DNA from: Dehalococcoidia bacterium | Lineage (GTDB): Bacteria > Chloroflexota > Dehalococcoidia > Dehalococcoidales > RBG-16-60-22 | DNA: 39,395 bases | Direction: 5' to 3' | Assembly (NCBI GenBank): GCA_011192005.1 | Contig: DUFB01000077.1 | Span: 1-39,395, forward strand | Shown here: piece after piece, positions 1 through 7,680 of the stretch | Position numbering within the stretch: the stretch's first letter is position 1 | Layout of the letters: each line of letters opens with the position of its first letter | Position numbers and translations under genes: made by a program | Notes under the pieces: model-generated | Database searches by the model: none | Seen by the model: the letters and a program-made list of their open reading frames with translations, nothing else | Told to the model about the DNA's origin: nothing

Positions 1-80
1 GAAAGCAGTTCCGCAAGGTGGTGCTGCTGGATAGGGTTACGCTTTATCCAGTCGGTCTCTTGGGTAATGAGAATTTTCAT
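1..80 (-). CDS. N-terminus of a probable glycosyltransferase (truncated by window start)
   Basis: Reverse complement reads MKILITQETDWIKRNPIQQHHLAELLS..., open to the window edge; resembles GT4-type glycosyltransferase N-termini. Not in the ORF track because it is short. Confidence 0.6.
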   Translation of the reverse strand, partial: MKILITQETDWIKRNPIQQHHLAELL

Positions 81-136
81 AGGGCTAAGTAATTATAGCC
101 CTGATAAAGCTTTCAGGCAATGCCATGTATTACAAC

Positions 137-165
137 TTGACAAGAAAAATCGCAAGCTGTAGAAT
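137..165 (+). promoter_or_regulatory. Sigma70-type promoter for the nrpR-hisF-gltB operon
   Basis: TTGACA (137-142), 17-nt spacer, TAGAAT (160-165), about 50 nt upstream of the ATG at 216. Confidence 0.65.
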
Positions 166-215
166 ATTGCAGAATAATACGGAATACAGTTACCTATTGC
201 CTTATTAACAGTCTT

Positions 216-1217
216 ATGGTATTCGAGTCACAGAGCGTAGAACGCAAAGAACTGGCGATTATGAGAATCCTGAGCGACTCTCCTGAACCGCTCGGCGCCA
301 GAGTAATCGCCCACAACCTGAAGGACTACGGATTCGAACTGGGTGAAAGAGCGGTAAGGTATCACCTCAAGCTGTTGGACGAGCGCGGCCTGACGTACCT
401 GGTAGGGAGGCGTGACGGCCGCAGCCTTACGGAAAAGGGCACCGAAGAGGTAAAGTCAGCTCTAGTCAAGGATAAGATAGGCTTTTCCATATCCAGAATA
501 GAAACGCTGTCGTTCCGGACCACCTTCAATTATGAGACGCTCAGCGGCATGGTACCGGTCAACGTATCGTTTTTCTCCAGGGAGCAATTTTCACGGGCCC
601 TGACGACGATGAAATTCGCTTTTAAAGCCGGATATTGCGTCAGCGACCTGGTGGCAGTGGCTACTGAGGGAGAGCACCTGGGAGAAGTGACGGTTCCCCA
701 GGGGAAAACAGGGTTGGCCACGGTCTGCAGTATCACTTTTAACGGGGTGCTGCTTAAGGCGGGCATACCTATGGACTCGCGATACGGCGGCATCCTGGAA
801 CTGAGAAAAGGAAAACCGCTGCGTTTCGTCGAACTTATCGATTACACCGGATGCTCGCTGGACCCTTCAACGATTTTTATTAAGGCTGGCATGACATCAG
901 TACGCGAGGTGGTCAGAAAGGGTGACGGGAAACTGCTGGGCAACTTCCGGGAGATACCATCGATATGCCGACCGATGGTAGAAGAAATCGTTAAGGGACT
1001 CAATAATGCGGGAATACAGGGATTGATAGCCATGGGGGACACCAGCGAACCGGTATGTGAAATGCCGGTCGAGCAGAATAAAGTCGGTATGGTGCTTGTC
1101 GGTGGGTTAAATCCGGTAGCGGCCGCCGAGGAAGCCGGTATTGATACCGATAACCTCGCCATGAGTACGGTTATGGAGTATAGCGACCTGGTCAATATTC
1201 AGGAGGTCATAGCGTGA
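216..1217 (+). CDS. nrpR: NrpR-like transcriptional regulator (winged-helix plus one NrpR/DUF128 regulatory domain)
   Basis: 333 aa; N-terminal wHTH (ERKELAIMRILSDSPEPLGARVIAHNLKDYG) followed by a DUF128-like domain; GTGA overlap with the next gene. Confidence 0.8.
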   Translation: MVFESQSVERKELAIMRILSDSPEPLGARVIAHNLKDYGFELGERAVRYHLKLLDERGLTYLVGRRDGRSLTEKGTEEVKSALVKDKIGFSISRIETLSFRTTFNYETLSGMVPVNVSFFSREQFSRALTTMKFAFKAGYCVSDLVAVATEGEHLGEVTVPQGKTGLATVCSITFNGVLLKAGIPMDSRYGGILELRKGKPLRFVELIDYTGCSLDPSTIFIKAGMTSVREVVRKGDGKLLGNFREIPSICRPMVEEIVKGLNNAGIQGLIAMGDTSEPVCEMPVEQNKVGMVLVGGLNPVAAAEEAGIDTDNLAMSTVMEYSDLVNIQEVIA

Positions 1218-1984
1218 AGGAAGTAAAAATCATTCCCTGTCTCGATATCAAAGACGGCAGGGTGGTGAAGGGAGTGAAATTCGTTAACCTGAGGGATGCC
1301 CGGGACCCGGTGGAAGCGGCGCAGGCTTACTGCCATGAAGGCGCCGATAAACTAGTTTTCCTGGATATCTTCGCCACCACCCAGAACAGGAAGACACGAC
1401 TGGAATGGGTGAAACGCGTCGCCGATGTGGTGACCGTACCGTTTGCCGTCGGGGGAGGTATCGGCAGTGTTGCCGACATGAAAGAGTTATTCAAACTCGG
1501 AGTGGATAAGGTGTCCATCAACACCGCCGCCGTCAAGAATCCCAAACTCATCAAAGAAGCAGCCAGTGAGTTCGGCGGGGACAAACTGGTTGTGGCTATA
1601 GACGGACGGAAAAATCCTCCCGGAAGCGGCCTGCCCCGTCTCGAAGTGGTGATACGAAGCGGTGAAGAGCCCTGCGGGTTGGAGATAGTAACATGGGCTA
1701 AAAAGGTAGAAGAGCTTGGGGCGGGAGAAATCCTGCTTACGAGCAAAGACGCCGACGGTACCAAGGAAGGCTATGACATCGAGATGACCCGGGCTGTAAC
1801 CGAAGCAGTAAGTATCCCGGTTACGGCTTCGGGCGGCGCCGGGAAACTGGAACACCTATACGAAGCGGTAGCCGAGGCCAAGGCTTCGGCGGTACTGGCC
1901 GCTTCCATCTTTCACTTCGGAGAGATATCCATACCTCAAGCCAAGCAATACCTGAAAGAAAAAGGGATACGTGTAAAACTTTAA
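1214..1984 (+). CDS. hisF: Imidazole glycerol phosphate synthase subunit HisF
   Basis: IIPCLDIKDGRVVKGVKF, GGGIGSVADM, LLTSKDADGTKEGYD, ASGGAGKLEH motifs; 256 aa. Confidence 0.93.
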   Translation: MKEVKIIPCLDIKDGRVVKGVKFVNLRDARDPVEAAQAYCHEGADKLVFLDIFATTQNRKTRLEWVKRVADVVTVPFAVGGGIGSVADMKELFKLGVDKVSINTAAVKNPKLIKEAASEFGGDKLVVAIDGRKNPPGSGLPRLEVVIRSGEEPCGLEIVTWAKKVEELGAGEILLTSKDADGTKEGYDIEMTRAVTEAVSIPVTASGGAGKLEHLYEAVAEAKASAVLAASIFHFGEISIPQAKQYLKEKGIRVKL

Positions 1985-2005
1985 AAGAAAAAGGAGATAA
2001 CCAAG

Positions 2006-3598
2006 ATGAATCTACAGCGACCCAATGCCAATGATGCGACCCGCACCGCTAATCGTTCCCGAAACGTATCGCCGATGAGCGGCATCTGCACCCGTTGTAT
2101 CGATGGGTGCACCGGTAATTGCGAGGTCTTCAAGGCGACCTTCCGGGGCAGGGAACTGATTTACCCCGGGCCGTTCGGCGATATTACTGCGGGTGGCGAC
2201 AAGGACTATCCGGTCGATTACTCGCATCTGAATATCCAGGGCTATGCCCTCGGGGCCAGAGGCCTGCCCGAGGGAGTCGAGGGAAATCCTGATACGGCTA
2301 CGTTCCCCTCGGTCAACACCGAGACAGAATACGGGTGGGATATCAAGGTTAAGATGAAGACACCTATCTTTACCGGCGCCCTGGGTTCTACCGAGATAGC
2401 CCGCAAGAACTGGGAGCACTTCGCCATCGGGGCAGCCATCAGCGGCGTGACGCTGGTCTGCGGCGAAAACGTCTGCGGTATCGACCCCGCTCTGGAGCGT
2501 GACGCCAGGGGCCACGTGGTCAAGGCTCCCGATATGGACAGGCGTATCGAGACCTACCGCCGCTATCACCAGGGATACGGTGAAATACTCGTTCAGATGA
2601 ACGTCGAGGATACACGGCTGGGCGTCGCCGAATACGTCCACGAGAAGCACGGACTGGAAACCATAGAACTTAAGTGGGGACAGGGAGCCAAGTGTATCGG
2701 CGGCGAAATCAAGGTAAACAGCCTGGAGAGAGCTCTGGAATTGCAGAAACGGGGCTATATCGTCACGCCTGACCCGTCCAACGCGGTAAACCAGGCAGCT
2801 TTCAAGGACGGCGCCATCAAGGAGTTCGAAAGGCACAGTCGGCTGGGATTCATCGATGAACAGGGCTTTTATGATGAAGTGGATCGATTAAGAAACATCG
2901 GATTCAAACGCATCACACTGAAAACGGGCGCTTACGGACTCCGCGAGCTTGCCATGGCGATTAAATGGAGCTCAAAAGCCAAGATAGATTTGCTGACGAT
3001 AGACGGCGCGCCGGGCGGAACCGGGATGAGTCCCTGGCGTATGATGGAGGAATGGGGTATGCCCAGTCTATACCTGCACGCCGCCGCTTACGAGTTCTGC
3101 CAGAAGCTGGCGGACAAGGGAGAAAGGGTGCCGGATATCGCGTTCGCCGGGGCTTTCAGTAGCGAAGATGGCGTTTTTAAGGCGATAGCCCTGGGAGCAC
3201 CGTTCTCCAAAGCCGTCTGCATGGGACGGGCGCTGATGATACCGGGTATGGTCGGCAAAAACATCCAGCAGTGGCTGAAAGACGGCAAGCTACCTAATAC
3301 CGTAAGTCAGTTCGGCTCAACACCGGAAGAGATATTCGTGAATTACGAAGACGTTAAAGCAATCGTCGGTGCCAATGAAATGAAGAATATACCACTGGGA
3401 GCCGTCGGCATCTACAGCTACAGCGAAAAGATAAGAGTAGGGCTGCAGCAGCTGATGGCAGGAGCCAGGTGCTTCAGCCTGCCGGCCATTACGCGGCAGG
3501 AACTGATGTCTCTTACCGAGGAGTGTGCCAGGGTTACCGGCATACCGTACCTGATGGAATGTTACCGCGACGAGGCGATGCAGATCCTGAACAGCTAG
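2006..3598 (+). CDS. FMN-binding glutamate synthase family protein
   Basis: 530 aa with GltS FMN-domain features (LTIDGAPGGTGMSPWRMMEEWGMP) and an N-terminal Cys cluster (CTRCIDGCTGNC). Confidence 0.85.
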   Translation: MNLQRPNANDATRTANRSRNVSPMSGICTRCIDGCTGNCEVFKATFRGRELIYPGPFGDITAGGDKDYPVDYSHLNIQGYALGARGLPEGVEGNPDTATFPSVNTETEYGWDIKVKMKTPIFTGALGSTEIARKNWEHFAIGAAISGVTLVCGENVCGIDPALERDARGHVVKAPDMDRRIETYRRYHQGYGEILVQMNVEDTRLGVAEYVHEKHGLETIELKWGQGAKCIGGEIKVNSLERALELQKRGYIVTPDPSNAVNQAAFKDGAIKEFERHSRLGFIDEQGFYDEVDRLRNIGFKRITLKTGAYGLRELAMAIKWSSKAKIDLLTIDGAPGGTGMSPWRMMEEWGMPSLYLHAAAYEFCQKLADKGERVPDIAFAGAFSSEDGVFKAIALGAPFSKAVCMGRALMIPGMVGKNIQQWLKDGKLPNTVSQFGSTPEEIFVNYEDVKAIVGANEMKNIPLGAVGIYSYSEKIRVGLQQLMAGARCFSLPAITRQELMSLTEECARVTGIPYLMECYRDEAMQILNS

Positions 3599-3624
3599 TA
3601 GATTCTCCTACAATATAAACGACC

Positions 3625-3660
3625 AACGGGCTCTGAATATTCAGAGCCCGTTCTATTTGG
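3625..3660 (+). terminator. Rho-independent terminator after the glutamate synthase gene
   Basis: Perfect 28-bp palindrome AACGGGCTCTGAATATTCAGAGCCCGTT (3625-3652) followed by CTATTT. Confidence 0.75.
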
Positions 3661-3721
3661 CAGTAATTGACCAAGGTTAAAACACAATATACAGCGCCTG
3701 AATTGGGTTTGCGGAAACAAC

Positions 3722-3754
3722 AAAACGGGTATTTATCGTTAAAACACCCGTTTT
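3722..3754 (-). terminator. Terminator for the minus-strand gene 3786-4121
   Basis: AAAACGGGT (3722-3730) pairs with ACCCGTTTT (3746-3754); T-rich run follows on the minus strand. Confidence 0.6.
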
Positions 3755-3785
3755 ACCTAATGAATGAAATGACTGAAGAAGAGGA

Positions 3786-4121
3786 CTAGATTTGCTGGCC
3801 GTCTTCAGGAATGAGGTTTACCTTGCCATCCTCGACGCTAACATCAATGGGAATACCGTCCACGCCCTCACGCACCAGCATCCAGCCGTGGCCCTGGCTG
3901 GCGTACTCCTTAGCATTTTCGTAATTATCAGCGAAGACGAGCATGCTCTTGGCGACAACGATATAGAATGGGCGGAACTTTGTCGAAGAACAGTAGTCAC
4001 TTCCTTCGCAATTAGCGCAGTCTTTCTGGTAGTTAAAGTAGTCACGCTCGCACTGGCATTGCTGGATTTTCCACTTGTTCTTGACTGTTCCTTGCTTGTA
4101 TTTACTCTTCAAAGTTAACAT
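3786..4121 (-). CDS. Hypothetical Cys-rich small protein
   Basis: 111 aa with CQCERDYFNYQKDCANCEGSDYC cluster; own terminator downstream. The overlapping + ORF 3792-4118 is less protein-like. Confidence 0.55.
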   Translation of the reverse strand: MLTLKSKYKQGTVKNKWKIQQCQCERDYFNYQKDCANCEGSDYCSSTKFRPFYIVVAKSMLVFADNYENAKEYASQGHGWMLVREGVDGIPIDVSVEDGKVNLIPEDGQQI

Positions 4122-4257
4122 ACGTTAAGATATTAGCACATGATGCAAGACCTGAAAATATTACTTTAGTCCTGAACCAATTTCCTAGTACGGTGGTACT
4201 TATGGGCTATAATTCGTGCCTGACAGTCGGGTGATAACAGCCAAAAACCCCGATCAC

Positions 4258-4286
4258 TTGACATTTTTCATGATTTCACCTAGATT
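4258..4286 (+). promoter_or_regulatory. Sigma70-type promoter driving a structured leader/ncRNA
   Basis: TTGACA (4258-4263), 17 nt, TAGATT (4281-4286). Confidence 0.55.
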
Positions 4287-4291
4287 ATCCC

Positions 4292-4478
4292 TGCATGAAC
4301 ATGAGCGGTTACTAAGCAGGGTTCATGCATTGATAGAACTCGCAAATAATATAAGAGAATCAATAATTACCCGGCACCAGTAAAAAGGGGGCAACGACTC
4401 GCCACCTGTATCTGGGCACTTGGGTGGCGATGAGCCAACAGTGAAACCGACCTGAAAAAGGGTCGGTTATTGTTTTTT
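4292..4478 (+). ncRNA. Candidate structured ncRNA or 5' leader, about 185 nt
   Basis: Stem TGCATGAAC/GTTCATGCA (4292-4300/4321-4329), stem GCCACC/GGTGGC (4401-4406/4423-4428), and terminator-type hairpin AACCGACC/GGTCGGTT (4445-4452/4461-4468) followed by ATTGTTTTTT. No ORF explains it. Confidence 0.5.
4445..4478 (+). terminator. Intrinsic terminator or attenuator ending the candidate ncRNA
   Basis: AACCGACC-TGAAAAAG-GGTCGGTT then ATTGTTTTTT. Confidence 0.7.
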
Positions 4479-4554
4479 GGGGGAGGTGATAGGGTGAAAA
4501 AATTTATTAAGCAGTAGTGAACAAGGTAATCAATCTAAAAAGGGAGAAACCAAA

Positions 4555-4977
4555 ATGTCAGTGGAAAAGAATAAAGCAGTAATACGCCGCATTTACGAAG
4601 AGATATTTAAAAAAGGGAACATGGCATTAATAGATGAAGTTATAACTCCTAACTACATCTCACATGCACCTGGCGGTCAAGAGTACAAAGGTCGAGAAGG
4701 CTTCAAGCAATTCATCACCCAAACACGTAATGCCATGCCCGATCTTGATATAAAAATTGAGCATATAATTGCCGAAGGTGATAAAGTTGCCCATTGCGGT
4801 AAAATGACCGGTACATTTACGGGCGAAGTAATGGGTATAGCTCCGACAGGTAAAAAAGTTACGATAATTGTAACTACCATTAGCCGTTTTGAAAACGGCA
4901 AAGAAGCGGAAGCATGGATGGTTTATGACCAGCTTTCCATGTACCAACAGATGGGTGCCCCGCTTCCCAGCCAATAA
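4555..4977 (+). CDS. SnoaL-like polyketide cyclase / ester cyclase family protein (copy 1)
   Basis: 140 aa NTF2-like fold sequence (NKAVIRRIYEEIFKKGNMALIDEVITPNYISHAPG...GKKVTIIVTTISRFENGKEAEAW); SD AGGGAGAAA upstream. Confidence 0.8.
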   Translation: MSVEKNKAVIRRIYEEIFKKGNMALIDEVITPNYISHAPGGQEYKGREGFKQFITQTRNAMPDLDIKIEHIIAEGDKVAHCGKMTGTFTGEVMGIAPTGKKVTIIVTTISRFENGKEAEAWMVYDQLSMYQQMGAPLPSQ

Positions 4978-5004
4978 ATGAGGAAAAAGGGAGGAGTAAA
5001 TAAA

Positions 5005-5427
5005 ATGTCGGTAGAAGAGAACAAGGCAAATATTCGCCGTCATGTTGATGAAATCTGGCACAAAGGGAACATGAAAGCCGTGGATGAACTAATTCATCCT
5101 AATTGGGTTGTACGCATCCCCGAAGGTAATGACATCACCGGTATAGATGGCTTTAAACAGATGGCTATCAGTCAACGCACCTCGTTTCCTGACATTCACT
5201 TTACAATTGACAACATGATTGGTGAAGGTGACTATGTTGCGGTTCAATATACATCTACGGGCACGTTTAAGAACAAGATGGGAGACATAGAACCAACGGG
5301 GAAGAAATACAAACAGCCTATTGTCATTATTTACCGCTTTGAAGCTGGTAAACAAGTAGAGACATGGATAAGTTATAACCAGCTTTCCATGAATCAACAG
5401 CTGGGTATCCCCATTCCCGGTCAATAA
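5005..5427 (+). CDS. SnoaL-like ester cyclase family protein (copy 2)
   Basis: Tandem paralog of the previous ORF. Start at ATG 5005 with SD GGGAGGAG preferred over the track start at 4978. Confidence 0.8.
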   Translation: MSVEENKANIRRHVDEIWHKGNMKAVDELIHPNWVVRIPEGNDITGIDGFKQMAISQRTSFPDIHFTIDNMIGEGDYVAVQYTSTGTFKNKMGDIEPTGKKYKQPIVIIYRFEAGKQVETWISYNQLSMNQQLGIPIPGQ

Positions 5428-5447
5428 AATAATAAGGAGGAAATACA

Positions 5448-5744
5448 ATGGCTAAATATCTAATACTATGGGAAGAAGACATGAGTAAAATGCCTGTTGA
5501 TCCCAACGAGCAGGCAGCACTAACACAAAAACACATGGAATTGACCAAGCAAGCATTAGATGCCGGTCAGATAACTGATTGGGGAATATTTGCCGGTGGT
5601 GGTGCTGGATACGCTATCGGTGAAGGCGATGCAGCCGATATGTTCAGGGGCGCAATGCAGTTTACCCCACACGTTAAGTTCAAGGCTATTACAGTACTGT
5701 CAATAAGCGAAGTGACAGAAGTCATGAAGTCAATGATGGGTTAA
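5448..5744 (+). CDS. Hypothetical small protein co-transcribed with SnoaL-like genes
   Basis: 98 aa, SD AAGGAGG upstream, same strand, 20-nt gap. Confidence 0.6.
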   Translation: MAKYLILWEEDMSKMPVDPNEQAALTQKHMELTKQALDAGQITDWGIFAGGGAGYAIGEGDAADMFRGAMQFTPHVKFKAITVLSISEVTEVMKSMMG

Positions 5745-5759
5745 ATAATAATATCGCCA

Positions 5760-5795
5760 GAGTCGGGGGAGTTTCTTCGGAAATTCCCCCGACTC
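5760..5795 (+). terminator. Strong hairpin terminator after the SnoaL operon
   Basis: GAGTCGGGGGAGTTTC-TTCG-GAAATTCCCCCGACTC; UUCG-capped long stem with little T-tract. Confidence 0.65.
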
Positions 5796-5801
5796 CATCC
5801 C

Positions 5802-5830
5802 TTGCTTTCCGCAAACGTATAGCGTAAAAT
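5802..5830 (+). promoter_or_regulatory. tRNA-Gly promoter
   Basis: TTGCTT (5802-5807), 17 nt, TAAAAT (5825-5830). Confidence 0.55.
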
Positions 5831-5848
5831 CTACGTGTAATCACATAT

Positions 5849-5924
5849 GCGGGAGTAACTCAGTTGGTAGAGTCCCTGCCTTCCAAGCAGGTTGTCGCGG
5901 GTTCGAGTCCCGTCTCCCGCTCCA
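5849..5924 (+). tRNA. tRNA-Gly (anticodon TCC), CCA encoded
   Basis: GCGGGAG acceptor pairs with CTCCCGC; anticodon loop CTTCCAA; T-loop GGTTCGAGTCC. Confidence 0.95.
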
Positions 5925-6107
5925 GAGTGTTTACACGAACCCTTACTTTAAGCCGAATTCCTGTATAAATCGTCCGGCATGTCCCGCTCAAGAAACCCGA
6001 TAATGCAAGCGTATCTTGTTTGAATTACACGAATATACTACAATTATACTGAAGTGCCCCCAGTTAACTCGCGAGTATTTGCATCGATAGAAGGAGGCTA
6101 CCGGATA

Positions 6108-6749
6108 ATGGCAGATTACGCGGCTTTAAAGAAAAAGGTTGATGAACTCGCCGAAAGAGCATGGGATTTTGAGGGCATCAGGGCCAGGATTAACGGATAC
6201 GTTGCCAACGGAATACCCAGAGATAATCGCTCCCCCGAAGAAATTATAGCCAGCCGTGAGGAAATCCTCGACCGTGTCCAATATCGCGCCGAGGAGTATA
6301 ACCTTATCTTCAAGAACTGTGCCCAGGGTACGGCACTGGCACTGATGGAGGAGTTCGGACTAGGTAACATGGAAATCATCAAGGCGCTCTCGCCTTTCCC
6401 GGGCGTCGGCGGTACAGGCGATATGTGCGGTGGCATTACCGGAGCGCTGATGAACTTCGGGCTATACTTTGGCAGCGACGACCCGCTGGACCTTTCGATA
6501 ATGGAAGACCCCGAGAGAAATCCCATCCTCATTTCGCAGAGATACATGGCTCTCTTCGAGGGAGAAGTCGGGCACATGTATTGTGCGGATATTATAGAAA
6601 CGGTGATACTGGGACACCGATTGAACCCGGGAGAGAGCGATACCGCCATGGCCCTGTTTACCGAAGAGAAAGGCTTTGAGAAGTGCGGTCTGCCACCTGG
6701 ATTGGGCTGCAGGATTGCGGCGAATATTATCATCGATAGCATGCAGTAG
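6108..6749 (+). CDS. C_GCAxxG_C_C family putative redox protein
   Basis: NCAQGTALALMEEFGLG plus downstream Cys/Gly motifs. Start at ATG 6108 (SD AAGGAGG) rather than track start 6054. Confidence 0.7.
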   Translation: MADYAALKKKVDELAERAWDFEGIRARINGYVANGIPRDNRSPEEIIASREEILDRVQYRAEEYNLIFKNCAQGTALALMEEFGLGNMEIIKALSPFPGVGGTGDMCGGITGALMNFGLYFGSDDPLDLSIMEDPERNPILISQRYMALFEGEVGHMYCADIIETVILGHRLNPGESDTAMALFTEEKGFEKCGLPPGLGCRIAANIIIDSMQ

Positions 6750-6789
6750 CTTCCTCCACGAATCAAGTAATTGAGGTCTGATATCAGCA

Positions 6790-7680
6790 GTGTTCTGGCA
6801 TGGCTTTATTATCGGCTCTATAGTCGTGTTCATATTAATCCTCGCATATCGCATCATCAGAATCGCCAGCTTACCGGTCCACCTGAGATGGGAACTCGCG
6901 CCGATACCGCATGAAAGAGATAGAAGTAAGTATGGCGGTTCCTACCTTGAGGTGTACGAATGGTGGCAAAAACCGAGGAAGAAGTCACTAACCGCGGTAA
7001 TTAAATACATGGCAGTGGAGATACTGCTGCTCCGGGCTATCTGGAAATACAACCGGGCATTATGGCCGTTAAGTCTAACTTTTCACGCAGGTATTTACCT
7101 GGTTATCCTGGCAATACTGCTCAGCATTATACACGCTCTGGTAAGTATCGGGGGAGCAACATCGGAATTACTGCTGGATATCGCCTGGATTATCGCTATT
7201 ACCGGTTATGTCCTGGGCGGACTGGGAGTCGTGGGATTGATACTGAAACGCATCAGTAATGAAGGTCTGAGACCTTTCAGCAGCTTTACGACTTATTTCA
7301 ACCTCTTCTTTCTGGGGGCTGTCTTCTTAACGGGTTACATGTCCTGGATGAAAGCAGAGAACCTGGCCGCAGACATGAGCCTTATTATCAAGCAAACACT
7401 GACACTCGATAATGCCATCAATATCTCCTATCCGCTATCGCTTCATATCGGCCTATCGTTGGTTTTCCTGATATATCTACCGATGACAAACATGATTCAT
7501 TTCATAGCCAAGTACTTTACCTATCACGAGATACGCTGGGACGACGAACCCCAGGATGCGAAAATGACGGTAAAAATCCTGGGTCTTATGAAACAACCGG
7601 TAGGGTGGGCATCATCACATATAAAGACAGAAGAGAAGAAGAACTGGGCGGATACATCATCAGGACATGAAAAAACTTAA
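6790..7680 (+). CDS. dsrM-like: DsrM/NarI-like membrane cytochrome b subunit
   Basis: Multiple TM helices; SYLEVYEWWQKPRKKSL N-terminal motif as in DsrM-type subunits; overlaps the next gene by 14 nt. Confidence 0.7.
   Translation: MFWHGFIIGSIVVFILILAYRIIRIASLPVHLRWELAPIPHERDRSKYGGSYLEVYEWWQKPRKKSLTAVIKYMAVEILLLRAIWKYNRALWPLSLTFHAGIYLVILAILLSIIHALVSIGGATSELLLDIAWIIAITGYVLGGLGVVGLILKRISNEGLRPFSSFTTYFNLFFLGAVFLTGYMSWMKAENLAADMSLIIKQTLTLDNAINISYPLSLHIGLSLVFLIYLPMTNMIHFIAKYFTYHEIRWDDEPQDAKMTVKILGLMKQPVGWASSHIKTEEKKNWADTSSGHEKT

Noticed and set aside
2012-2836. 274-aa minus-strand ORF opposite the glutamate synthase gene
   Set aside because: Antisense shadow ORF of a confidently coding gene; sequence is low-quality and has no recognisable family.
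4421-4470. Hammerhead-ribozyme-like string (GATGAG ... GAAAC ... GGTCGGTT)
   Set aside because: The required CUGANGA core is not present (reads GCGATGA) and no proper stem II closes before GAAA; better read as a terminator hairpin.
6116-6766. 216-aa minus-strand ORF opposite the C_GCAxxG_C_C gene
   Set aside because: Ser/Pro-rich shadow ORF; the + frame has an SD and a recognisable family motif.
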